Origin: Mesorhizobium sp. Root102 | Lineage (GTDB): Bacteria > Pseudomonadota > Alphaproteobacteria > Rhizobiales > Rhizobiaceae | Direction of reading: 5' to 3' | NCBI RefSeq assembly: GCF_001425625.1 | Contig: NZ_LMCP01000045.1 | Span: 69,263-133,262 of the forward strand | Length of the DNA stretch: 64,000 bases | In this document: positions 53,297 through 61,419 of the stretch, one piece after another | Layout: each line of letters starts with the position of its first letter | Numbering within the stretch: position 1 is the stretch's first letter | Position numbers and translations under genes: made by a program | Notes under the pieces: model-generated | Told to the model about the DNA's origin: nothing | The model's database searches: none | The model's input: the letters and a program-made list of their open reading frames with translations, nothing else

Positions 53297-54086
53297 CCTG
53301 ACCACTGTCGGGGCCACCGAAGACTTGCCGCTGCTGCGCGATGCCGCCCGCGAGGCGGGGGTCATCGCCATGCGTTACTTCGGCAACAAACCGCAAGTCT
53401 GGATGAAGGGCGGCACATCGCCGGTCAGCGAGGCAGACCATGCCGCCGACGCTTATCTGCGCGAAACGCTGCTGGCGGCACGGCCCGATTATGGTTGGCT
53501 GTCGGAAGAAACAGTCGACGATCCGGTTCGGCTTTCGGCAGGCCGCACCTTCGTCGTCGACCCGATCGACGGCACGCGCGGTTTCCTGGAAGGCCTGCGC
53601 ACCTGGTGCGTCAGCGTTGCCGTCGTCGAGCAGGGCCGCACGCTGGCCGGCGTGCTGGAATGCCCAGCGATGGAAGAGACCTATTGGGCGCTGCCCGGCC
53701 AGGGCGCCTTCCGCAACGGCAAGCGCATTGCCGTGCGCAAGCTGGCGGATACGGCCGAGATTTCCGGACTGAAGCAGCTGACCGACCTGATGCCGCCCGA
53801 ATGGCAGGCGCGGCTGAAGCGGGGCCCCTACAGCCCTTCGCTCGCCTATCGGTTGGCCATGATTGCCAATGGCGCGCTGGATGCCACTTTCGTCAAACCG
53901 AACGCGCATGACTGGGACATTGCGGCGGCCGATCTCATCTTGCGCGAGGCCGGCGGCCAGTTGCTCGACCAGCATGGCCGCGCCCCACTCTATGCCGGCG
54001 AGGTGACCCGTCATGGCGCGCTCGCCGCCGGCAGCGGTGAATTGCTGGCCGTGCTCGCCGGCGTCATCGCCGGACTGGATGCGTGA
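53283..54086 (+). CDS. cysQ: CysQ-like 3'(2'),5'-bisphosphate nucleotidase / IMPase family
   Basis: 267 residues from TTG 53283, overlapping pmbA by 14 bases; AAGG is eight bases upstream. Metal site: GGTSPVSEADHAADAYL, EE in GWLSEETVDD, FVVDPIDGTRGFLEGL and the late DWDIAAADLILREAGG. It probably removes the 3'-phosphate from PAP, a by-product of sulfate metabolism, or dephosphorylates an inositol phosphate. Family members cannot be told apart with certainty by eye. Confidence 0.87.
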   Translation: MPEHDLTTVGATEDLPLLRDAAREAGVIAMRYFGNKPQVWMKGGTSPVSEADHAADAYLRETLLAARPDYGWLSEETVDDPVRLSAGRTFVVDPIDGTRGFLEGLRTWCVSVAVVEQGRTLAGVLECPAMEETYWALPGQGAFRNGKRIAVRKLADTAEISGLKQLTDLMPPEWQARLKRGPYSPSLAYRLAMIANGALDATFVKPNAHDWDIAAADLILREAGGQLLDQHGRAPLYAGEVTRHGALAAGSGELLAVLAGVIAGLDA

Positions 54087-54096
54087 AAGCGTTTTC

Positions 54097-54124
54097 CAGA
54101 GCGAGATGAATTCATCTCGCTCTG
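54097..54124. repeat. 28-bp perfect palindrome
   Basis: CAGAGCGAGATGAA joined to its exact complement TTCATCTCGCTCTG with no loop, 11 bp after the cysQ stop. It may act as a terminator hairpin in RNA or as an intergenic repeat; the central GAATTC is within the palindrome. Confidence 0.8.
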
Positions 54125-54189
54125 AAGGTTCCAAAGTCGGCGGCTTTGGTCTAGACCTGTCACAAACTCACGATATGTGAAGGACCGAC

Positions 54190-54435
54190 ATGGCCGCGGA
54201 AGACGGAAAAAAACAGCTTTTGCATCTGGTGTTCGGTGGCGAACTGAAGAAGCTCGGCGGCACCGATTTCCGCGATCTCGACGGGCTCGACATCGTCGGC
54301 ATCTATCCGGACTATCAATCCGCGCACACAGCGTGGAAAGCCAAGGCACAAGCCAGCGTGGACAATGCCCACATGCGTTATTTCGTCGTCCATCTGCACC
54401 GGCTGCTGGACCCCGACAACAAGGCTGCCGGTTGA
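54190..54435 (+). CDS. DUF4170 family protein
   Basis: 81 residues: QLLHLVFGGELKKLGGTDFR, then LDGLDIVGIYPDYQSAHTAW and MRYFVVHLHRLLDPD. This is the DUF4170 pattern found in rhizobia just upstream of the lysophospholipid acyltransferase-like and waaA genes. Small soluble protein of unknown function; it precedes the DUF374 gene by five bases and is probably co-transcribed with the lipid A genes. Confidence 0.9.
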   Translation: MAAEDGKKQLLHLVFGGELKKLGGTDFRDLDGLDIVGIYPDYQSAHTAWKAKAQASVDNAHMRYFVVHLHRLLDPDNKAAG

Positions 54436-54440
54436 CTTCG

Positions 54441-55232
54441 ATGGAGCATGATCTGGCGAAAGGGCCAGCGAGCAACGCCGAGCCCACGGGCAGGGGACGC
54501 AGCCGCACGACCAAGGCCTTCTGGCGCAAGATTCGCGAACCGCTGGCGCAGTCGCGATTCGTCAAGAACGCCATCGCCAGCCTGTTCGCTCAGTTCGTCC
54601 GGTTCGTACGCCTCACCAATCGCGTCGTCGAGGGATCGGCGCGGTTTTCGGGCCGGGCCTATGCCGAGTTCGAGCCCGGCATCATCGCCCTGTGGCACGG
54701 CCAGCATCTGCTGACGCCAGCCTACTACCCCAAGCGTAAGCCGCTGGTCGCCATGGTCTCACGCAGCGCCGATGCCGAGCTCAACGCGTTGATGTTGGAG
54801 AAATTTGGCATCGAGGCGGTGCGTGGTTCGGGCGGACGTGAAAATGCCAGGCATCTCGACAAGGGCGGGGCAAAAGCACTTATCGCCCTGAAAAAGTCGC
54901 TCAGTGCAGGCAAGAACGTCGCCATGATAGCAGACATTCCGCACGGTACGCCGCGAGACGCAGGGCTTGGCATCGTTCTCCTGGCGCGCCTCTCGGGTCG
55001 GCCGCTTGTGCCTGTCGCCATCACCACCAGCCGCCGCAAGGTGCTGGAGAAGAGCTGGGATAAGACCACCATCAACCTGCCATTCGGCCGCTCGTCGATC
55101 GTCATCGGCCCGCCGATCTTCGTGGCCGCCGGCGCCGATGACGCCGAAATGGAGCGTAAGCGTCAGGAAGTGACGGTCGCGCTCAATGCCGCGACCGCCG
55201 AGGCCTACCGTCTCGTGGATGCTCCGCGATGA
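54441..55232 (+). CDS. DUF374 family acyltransferase-like protein
   Basis: 263 residues. The core ALWHGQHLLTPAYYPKRKPL and ADAELNALMLEKFGIEAVRG with NVAMIADIPHGTPRDAGLG match DUF374, related to lysophospholipid acyltransferases (the H-x4-D becomes H-x-x-H/L in this family). Likely a membrane-associated acyltransferase of envelope lipids. Linked by ATGA to waaA, so it probably acts on Kdo-lipid A or its precursors; specificity is unknown. Confidence 0.87.
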   Translation: MEHDLAKGPASNAEPTGRGRSRTTKAFWRKIREPLAQSRFVKNAIASLFAQFVRFVRLTNRVVEGSARFSGRAYAEFEPGIIALWHGQHLLTPAYYPKRKPLVAMVSRSADAELNALMLEKFGIEAVRGSGGRENARHLDKGGAKALIALKKSLSAGKNVAMIADIPHGTPRDAGLGIVLLARLSGRPLVPVAITTSRRKVLEKSWDKTTINLPFGRSSIVIGPPIFVAAGADDAEMERKRQEVTVALNAATAEAYRLVDAPR

Positions 55233-56545
55233 GCGGTCACTGGGCGCGAGTCATGCTGTCGGCATACCGTTTCGCCGGCGCCGCTGCCTATCCGCTGGTC
55301 GGACCCTATGTCGCCTGGCGCACCTCGCAGGGCAAGGAGGACCGCAACCGCCGCCGCGAGCGCTATGGTGTCGCCGGCCGCGCGCGTCCCGACGGGCCGG
55401 TGATCTGGATCCATGCCGCGAGCGTCGGTGAGACCATTGCCGTCGTGCCGCTGGTCGAAAGCATTCTCGACTATGGCGTCAACATCGTGCTGACGACCGG
55501 AACGGTCACCTCGGCGCAGGTTGCCGACGAGCGGCTCGGTGATCGCATCATCCACCAGTATGTGCCGCTCGACCTTAAGCCGGCGGTCAGCCGGTTTCTC
55601 GATCACTGGCAGCCGGATCTGGCGATCATCGCCGAATCCGAGATCTGGCCGATGACCATCCTCGAGCTCGGCGCGCGCCGCGTGCCGCAGGTGCTGGTCA
55701 ACGGCAGGCTGTCCGACCGCTCGTTCAAGTCGTGGAAGAAACGAGCCAATATCGCCGAGGCGTTGTTCGAGAACCTGGCTCATGTGGTGGCGCAGTCTGA
55801 TGTCGATGGCGAGCGGTTTCTCGCTCTCGGCGCGCGGCCGGTTACGGTGTCGGGCAACCTCAAGGTCGACACGTCGCCGCCGCCTGTCGACGAACGGGTG
55901 CTGGCGACGCTGCGGCGGCAGATCGGCGCGCGCCCGACCTGGGCGGCGATATCGACCCATGACGGCGAGGAGGTGGTCGCCGCCGAGGTCCACGCGACAC
56001 TGCACAAGCGTCACCACGGTCTTCTGACGATCGTCGTTCCACGCCACCCCGATCGCGCCGAGGCCCTGGCGGCACAGATTTCCGGCATGGGCCTGAAGGT
56101 CGCGCGGCGCAGCAAGGGCGACAGGATCACTGCCGACACCGACATATTGCTCGGCGACACGATCGGCGAGATGGGGCTCTATCTCAGGCTGACGGAAATC
56201 GCCTTCGTCGGCCGCTCGCTGACCTCCGAGGGTGGCCAGAACCCGCTGGAGCCGGCCATGCTCGACACAGCGGTTCTCGCCGGGCGCAATGTGCAGAATT
56301 TTCGCGAGGCCTACCAGCGTCTGCTCGACAGTGGCGGCGCCAAGCTGGTGCGCGATCGCGACATGCTGGCCGGCGCCGTCAATTTCCTCCTGACCAACGA
56401 AGTGGCGCGCCACGAGATGATGGCGGCGGGCGTTGCGACCGTCGACGAGATGCGCGGTGCGCTGGCGCGCACGCTGAAATCCCTTGAACCCTACATCCAG
56501 CCGCTGGTCGTCAAGTCGCGCCTGAAGGGCGCGAACGGGCGCTAG
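55229..56545 (+). CDS. waaA: Kdo transferase
   Basis: 438 residues, GT30 family. IWIHAASVGETIAVVPLVES begins the N-domain; LVNGRLSDRSFKSWK and FVGRSLTSEGGQNPLEPAML are the acceptor and donor sites. It adds Kdo residues to lipid IVA at the cytoplasmic face of the inner membrane. ATG overlaps the preceding stop by four bases, and lpxK follows after one base. Confidence 0.96.
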   Translation: MSGHWARVMLSAYRFAGAAAYPLVGPYVAWRTSQGKEDRNRRRERYGVAGRARPDGPVIWIHAASVGETIAVVPLVESILDYGVNIVLTTGTVTSAQVADERLGDRIIHQYVPLDLKPAVSRFLDHWQPDLAIIAESEIWPMTILELGARRVPQVLVNGRLSDRSFKSWKKRANIAEALFENLAHVVAQSDVDGERFLALGARPVTVSGNLKVDTSPPPVDERVLATLRRQIGARPTWAAISTHDGEEVVAAEVHATLHKRHHGLLTIVVPRHPDRAEALAAQISGMGLKVARRSKGDRITADTDILLGDTIGEMGLYLRLTEIAFVGRSLTSEGGQNPLEPAMLDTAVLAGRNVQNFREAYQRLLDSGGAKLVRDRDMLAGAVNFLLTNEVARHEMMAAGVATVDEMRGALARTLKSLEPYIQPLVVKSRLKGANGR

Positions 56546-56546
56546 C

Positions 56547-57572
56547 GTGGCCTCCGAAGCACCACCATTCTGGTGGGAAGAGCCGGACTGGCGGGTCCTG
56601 GCGCTGTCGCCGCTGTCGGCCATCTACGGGGCCGCCGCCGGCCGCGGCATGCGGCGAGCCAAGCGCGAGAAGATCGAGGCACCGGTTCTGTGCATCGGCA
56701 ATTTCACCGTTGGCGGCACCGGCAAGACCCCCGTGGCCATCGCGCTCGCCGAAAAGGCCAAGCGCATGCATCTGAAACCCGGCTTCCTGTCGCGCGGCCA
56801 TGGCGGCTCCTTCGCCGAGCCGCATGTCGTTGATATCGATCACGACAGCGCCAGGCATGTCGGCGACGAGCCGCTGCTGCTGGCCGAACACGCGCCGGTG
56901 GCGGTGACGCCGAACCGCGCCGCCGGCGCCCGGCTGCTGCTCGAAAAGCATGGCTGCGATTTCCTGATCATGGACGATGGGTTCCAGAGCGCCCGCATCC
57001 ACATCGACTACGCGCTGGTCGTCGTCGATGCGCGCTACGGGATCGGCAATGGCCGCGTCATCCCGGGCGGTCCGCTCCGGGCCAGGGTCGTCGACCAACT
57101 GGTCTTCACCAGCGGGCTGTTGAAGATGGGCGAGGGCACCGCAGCCGACGCCGTGGTCCGCCAGGCGGCACGCGCCGGCCGGCCGATCTTCGAAGCCCAC
57201 ACCGAGCCAAACGGTAAGGCAAGGCTTGCCGGCAAGCGGTTCCTGGCCTTCGCCGGTATCGGCCATCCCGAGAAATTCTTCGACACGGTCCGCGAGGCCG
57301 GCGGCGAACTGGCGTTGACGCGGCCGTTTCCGGACCATCATTTCTATGCAGAGGACGAACTTGCAGAGCTGGCGGCGACCGCACGCGCCGAGGGGCTCGG
57401 CCTCATCACCACCGCCAAGGATGCCGCCCGGCTGCGCCATGGCGCCCCACAGGACTTTGTCGACCGGCTCGAGGTGCTGGAGATCGACACGGTTTTCGAA
57501 CTCGACAATGTTCCCGAGCGCATCATCGACGAAACGCTCGATGCTTGGCGCCAGCGCAAGCTGAAGGGCTAA
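56547..57572 (+). CDS. lpxK: Tetraacyldisaccharide 4'-kinase
   Basis: 341 residues from GTG 56547. Walker A is GNFTVGGTGKTPVAIAL (residues 51-67), followed by FLSRGHGGSF and the catalytic segment DFLIMDDGFQSARIHIDYAL. It phosphorylates the 4' position of the lipid A disaccharide. Immediate neighbours waaA and the DUF374 gene form a late lipid A assembly operon. Confidence 0.96.
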   Translation: MASEAPPFWWEEPDWRVLALSPLSAIYGAAAGRGMRRAKREKIEAPVLCIGNFTVGGTGKTPVAIALAEKAKRMHLKPGFLSRGHGGSFAEPHVVDIDHDSARHVGDEPLLLAEHAPVAVTPNRAAGARLLLEKHGCDFLIMDDGFQSARIHIDYALVVVDARYGIGNGRVIPGGPLRARVVDQLVFTSGLLKMGEGTAADAVVRQAARAGRPIFEAHTEPNGKARLAGKRFLAFAGIGHPEKFFDTVREAGGELALTRPFPDHHFYAEDELAELAATARAEGLGLITTAKDAARLRHGAPQDFVDRLEVLEIDTVFELDNVPERIIDETLDAWRQRKLKG

Positions 57573-57674
57573 AGCAATTTCAGGAAAAGCGTGGAACGGT
57601 TTTCCGTCCGGAATTGCGTCAAAACAAAGAGCTAGAGCGGTTCGCCGTTTCCGTGAAACGGTGAACCGCTCTAG
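57571..57674. repeat. Intergenic repeat, family C copy 2
   Basis: AAAGCAATTTCAGGAAAAGC, then CGGTTTTCCGTCCGGAATTG, and an end formed by CTAGAGCGGTTC pairing with GAACCGCTCTAG around GTTTCCGTGAAAC. It corresponds to 39303-39396 with the last part longer here. Lies between convergent lpxK and DUF2093. Confidence 0.82.
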
Positions 57675-57904
57675 CCGCGCTTACGCAATTCCGGATGCAC
57701 CTCGATTTCGCGGCGCAGTGAGACAGTAGCGTTGATGTAGGGCTCTTGCCTGGCGACACTCCAGTATTTCAACTCATCGAGCGGAATGCTTTCGCCTGTC
57801 ACCGCGCAGCGCACGAATGCGCCGGGGCTGGTAACCTGGAAGTCGCCATCGAGATAGCGGATGCGGGCTTCCTTGCCGCCGGGGCCTTCGAAACGGTTCA
57901 TCAT
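57671..57904 (-). CDS. DUF2093 family protein
   Basis: 77 residues: RIRYLDGDFQVTSPGAFVRC and the paired segment SIPLDELKYWSVARQEPY are the family's pattern. In rhizobia it usually lies next to lpxK. The cysteine and compact beta-rich composition suggest a small soluble protein; function unknown. Convergent with lpxK. Confidence 0.92.
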   Translation of the reverse strand: MMNRFEGPGGKEARIRYLDGDFQVTSPGAFVRCAVTGESIPLDELKYWSVARQEPYINATVSLRREIEVHPELRKRG

Positions 57905-58029
57905 GCAGGGACGCCGAGGTTCATGGGGATTTCATCGCCATAAATTCCCGGCGAGGTCAAGCATGTGACAAGCTTGAGACAATGCTGACACCCTATTGTT
58001 GGGGAGAAAAACGCTGATGTCGGGGCACT

Positions 58030-58617
58030 ATGGACATTTCCTCCGCCCGCCTTGCCGCCTTGCTTAGGGAAACGATGACGCCGCAGGCCGTGCCGTCGGC
58101 AAAGGCCGACCCAGTCATGACGGCACTGGTCAAGGCGCTGGTCCAGCCGCCTGCGCCGTCCATGCTTGCGCAACAGACAGCACCCGCGCTGTTGGCTTTG
58201 CCTGCGGCGCCGATGGTCGTCAAATCGCAACAGATCGCGTCGGCTGGCATCGTCGAGGCCTATCTTGCCCAGTTCGTGACGGGGGAAGAAGTGGCATTGG
58301 CAACGGTCGTGGCGAGAAAGGCAACGCCTGAAGCCGAAACGCAGCGAGCCGTCTTGCCACCTTCGGCAACGGCTAATGACAATGCTCCTGCAAGGGTTGC
58401 GGGGTTGTCATTGCTGTCGCTTATCCCGCCGCAGACTCCGGTCCCGCGCAACGCTGCCGCACTGGATACCCCGGCGGGCCCGCAAAGGCCGGCCAAGCAA
58501 TCCCATGGTGCGGCGCCGAACCCCGAGCACCTGCTGGTGAAGATCGGCTTCGTTTCGACAATGGCCGGTTTGCTAGGAACCGTGGTCCTTGGGTTCGTTC
58601 TCTTGATGCTGCGCTAA
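58030..58617 (+). CDS. Hypothetical C-terminally anchored membrane protein
   Basis: 195 residues. The first 165 are rich in Ala, Pro and Val without a clear fold (ALVQPPAPSMLAQQTAPALL and others). A single hydrophobic helix near the end, STMAGLLGTVVLGFVLLMLR, would anchor the protein with the N-part in the cytoplasm. I recognise no family. Its stop overlaps the convergent LysR stop by four bases. Codon use looks like its neighbours. It may be a lineage-specific protein. Confidence 0.65.
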   Translation: MDISSARLAALLRETMTPQAVPSAKADPVMTALVKALVQPPAPSMLAQQTAPALLALPAAPMVVKSQQIASAGIVEAYLAQFVTGEEVALATVVARKATPEAETQRAVLPPSATANDNAPARVAGLSLLSLIPPQTPVPRNAAALDTPAGPQRPAKQSHGAAPNPEHLLVKIGFVSTMAGLLGTVVLGFVLLMLR

Positions 58618-59540
58618 CCCTCGGCTTCGATGAAGGCTTCCATCTTTTCCGGCGACAGCCCTGCCTGCACCGCGATACGGCGCGCCAGTTCCGCCGCGGC
58701 GGCACGGGGCCGTCCCATCGGCCGGTCGAGCCAATAGGATACCGGATTGAGCGCGGTGCGCCCGTCGACGGGAGTGATGCGGCCCGACTTCAATTGATAC
58801 CCGGTCAGCGGTGGACGCGCCAGCGCGATGCCGAGCCCATAGGCGGCGGCGTCGAGCACCAGATTATAGTCCTCGAAGCGGCGGTCCTGCGGGCGCGGGC
58901 GATAGTCCATGCCTTGCGCGGCAAACCAGGCGCGCCAGGCTGACGCGTCGGAATCGTTGATCAGCGAATATTTGAGCAGTCGGGCAGGGTCGCCGCGGCC
59001 GATCTCGCGGGCAAGCTCGGGCGAGGCGACGGGGAAGACATGTTCCTCGAAAAGCTGCACCGAGATGCGGCCCGGAATGCCGCCGCGGCCGCAGCGGATC
59101 GAGAGATCAATGCCCTCATCGGCAAGGTCGGCCTGGCGGATGTCGACGTCGAGCACGATGCGCAGCTTGGAGGGATCGTTCTCCAGCGCCGCCATGCGCG
59201 GCATCAGCCACAGCCCGCTGACCGAGGGGATCGAGGTCAATCGCACCACGGCGGTGCCGCGTGGTTCCACCCAGCGGTCGGAATGGCTGGAAATCAGCGC
59301 GAAAGCCTCCGCCGTGCGCAAATGCAGCCGGTTGCCTTCGATGGTCAGCGAGACGCCGCGCGCACCGCGATCGAAAACTTTCAACCCCAGCCAGTCTTCG
59401 AGCTTGGCGATCTGCCGGCTGACGGCACCGTGGGTGATGTTGAGCTTTTCGGCGGCCGCCGAAAAGCTGCCCGTTCGCGCCGCCGCGTCGAAGGCGCGCA
59501 GCGTTTCGAGCGGTACCATTGTGTCTGAGCTGTGATCCAT
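58614..59540 (-). CDS. LysR family regulator (GcvA-like)
   Basis: 308 residues from ATG 59540. The HTH is at about residues 10-68 (LRAFDAAARTGSFSAAAEKL, then THGAVSRQIAKLEDWLG), and the C-terminal effector domain includes FEEHVFPVASPELAR and DRRFEDYNLVLDAAAYGLGI. It is divergent from a DMT transporter gene 91 bp away and probably controls it. An alternative start is ATG 59519. Confidence 0.93.
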   Translation of the reverse strand: MDHSSDTMVPLETLRAFDAAARTGSFSAAAEKLNITHGAVSRQIAKLEDWLGLKVFDRGARGVSLTIEGNRLHLRTAEAFALISSHSDRWVEPRGTAVVRLTSIPSVSGLWLMPRMAALENDPSKLRIVLDVDIRQADLADEGIDLSIRCGRGGIPGRISVQLFEEHVFPVASPELAREIGRGDPARLLKYSLINDSDASAWRAWFAAQGMDYRPRPQDRRFEDYNLVLDAAAYGLGIALARPPLTGYQLKSGRITPVDGRTALNPVSYWLDRPMGRPRAAAAELARRIAVQAGLSPEKMEAFIEAEG

Positions 59541-59631
59541 AGTCACAGGTGATCCTCGATTTGGTCGTTTGTCAACCGACCCGAAAAGGGGTTTTCTGCC
59601 ATTCAGGACCGAAGAACACGAGGACAGTGAG

Positions 59632-60525
59632 ATGAGCGCAATGACCAGCACGTTGAATTCGACACAACGGATGGACACCACGGCAGCCATCGCGGTGGCG
59701 CTGACGGTGGTTGGCTGGGCCTCTGCCTTTCCGGCGATCCGCGCAGGCCTCGCCGCCTTTGGGCCGCTGGAACTGGGTGCGTTGCGCTTTGCCATTGCCG
59801 CTGTGCCGGCGGCGATCTTCCTGGCCGCCAAGCGCCCGGCGCTGCCTAGGCTGGACGAAGTGTGGCGCCTCGTCTTTGGCGGTGCCATCTTCGTCGCGCT
59901 CTACACCGTAATGCTCAATTTCGGCGAACTGACCGTCTCGGCCGGCGCCGCCGGCTTCATCATCAATGTCAGCCCGATCTTCACCGCCATCATGGCAATG
60001 GCGCTGCTTGGCGAGCGTTTTTCGGGCATGGCCTGGGCCGGCACGGTGATTTCCTTCGCCGGCATTGGCGTCATCGCCATGGCCGACGGGCATGGCCTGC
60101 ACTTCAACACCGGCGCGCTGCTGGTGCTCGGTTCGGCCTTGTGCTCGGCCGTCAACACCATAGTCCAGAAGCCGCTGTTTGCCCGCCATCATCCGCTGAC
60201 CATTTCTGCCTCGAACATGGTGCTAGGCGCACTCTGCCTGTCGCCCTTCCTGCCGTCAGCCTTTTCGCAAGCGGTCGTTGCAGATACCGCCGGCCTTGGC
60301 GCCGTCATCTTCCTCGGCATTGTGCCCAGCCTGATCGCCTATGCCGCCTGGGCGACCGCCCTGTCGCGTCTGCCTGCGGCACGTGCCTCGAACTTCCTCT
60401 ACCTTGTCTCGCCCATGTCTGCCCTGATCGGCTTCTTCTGGCTGGGCGAAGTGCCGACCCTGCTTGGCATCCTCGGTGGTGCGCTGGCGCTCGGTGGCGT
60501 GATCGTGGTGAATTTGAAGAGGTAA
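59632..60525 (+). CDS. EamA/DMT family transporter
   Basis: 297 residues, ten helices in two five-helix repeats: VVGWASAFPAIRAGLAAFGP in the first and IVQKPLFARHHPLTISASNM in the second; the last helices contain YLVSPMSALIGFFWLGEVP. It exports amino acids or other small metabolites. GAGGACAGTGAG precedes ATG 59632. Regulation by the divergent LysR is inferred. Confidence 0.92.
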   Translation: MSAMTSTLNSTQRMDTTAAIAVALTVVGWASAFPAIRAGLAAFGPLELGALRFAIAAVPAAIFLAAKRPALPRLDEVWRLVFGGAIFVALYTVMLNFGELTVSAGAAGFIINVSPIFTAIMAMALLGERFSGMAWAGTVISFAGIGVIAMADGHGLHFNTGALLVLGSALCSAVNTIVQKPLFARHHPLTISASNMVLGALCLSPFLPSAFSQAVVADTAGLGAVIFLGIVPSLIAYAAWATALSRLPAARASNFLYLVSPMSALIGFFWLGEVPTLLGILGGALALGGVIVVNLKR

Positions 60526-60637
60526 AACAAAAGGCTGGAGCCGTTTCCGAACTCAAATCCCGAGCCGTGCTCGTTTCGATGCAGACATGCGCCAGGCGGG
60601 CGGCTATGGTGAGCCGCTTGTGTGGAGCGGGGTCGGG

Positions 60638-61396
60638 ATGGGAAGAGGGTTCATATCCGCAATTTATTGCGTGCTGCTGCTGAGCGGGGAGGCCGCCGCG
60701 GGTTGGTATCACGTGGAGAATTACGAAGGGTCCATCGGCTCCCAGCCCGTTCATGTCTCGCTTCAGACATATGACAGCTTCGGCAGCGGCATGACCGTCG
60801 AGGGAAGCTACTTCTACGACGCGAAGCAAAGCCCGATAGCGGTGTTCGGCAAGCTCAACGGCACCAGCCTCGTGCTCTGCGAGATCTCGAATGACAAGGA
60901 ATTCGACCGGATATTGGTGGTTGGATCAAAGATACCCGTCGACACCACCGGATGCCCGTTTTCCCTCGACATGGCTGAAAGCGGCGCGACAGGCACCTGG
61001 AGCAAGGGGGCAGACACGTATCCCGTCACGCTCAAGAAGGTCGCGAGTCTGGACGATACCGGCGACCCAAAGATCGACGGGGCCATCGAGATTCCCTTCT
61101 GGGCCGAAACAGCCGCCCACAGGTTTGCCGGTGTTTATACGAACACCGACTCAGGCACTTGCATGGCGAAAATGCAGGTCGTCAAAAAGAGCAGCAGGAA
61201 GATCGTTCAGGAGATCGCCTTCGATGATGATGGCTGCAACGCCGGCATGCTGATGACGTCCATCTATGCGAACGTCCAGAAGTGGGCCGAGCGAAGCGAG
61301 GACATCATTTCGGTGAATTTTCGAGGTGGCGGCGCCGGATATACGATGGACTATGCCTTTGACCGCAAGACCAAAAAGTACCGCCAGAGGAAATGA
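60638..61396 (+). CDS. Hypothetical secreted protein
   Basis: 252 residues with a signal peptide (ISAIYCVLLLSGEAAA, cleaved before GWYHVENY). The mature protein has five cysteines, suggesting disulfides (LVLCEISNDKEFDRI, TTGCPFSLDMAE, DSGTCMAKMQVVKK, DDDGCNAGMLM). I recognise no family. The C-terminus YAFDRKTKKYRQRK is basic. Divergent or convergent partners give no clue. It was probably made for the periplasm. Confidence 0.7.
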   Translation: MGRGFISAIYCVLLLSGEAAAGWYHVENYEGSIGSQPVHVSLQTYDSFGSGMTVEGSYFYDAKQSPIAVFGKLNGTSLVLCEISNDKEFDRILVVGSKIPVDTTGCPFSLDMAESGATGTWSKGADTYPVTLKKVASLDDTGDPKIDGAIEIPFWAETAAHRFAGVYTNTDSGTCMAKMQVVKKSSRKIVQEIAFDDDGCNAGMLMTSIYANVQKWAERSEDIISVNFRGGGAGYTMDYAFDRKTKKYRQRK

Positions 61397-61419
61397 AACG
61401 GGACGCCGATAGCAAGACC

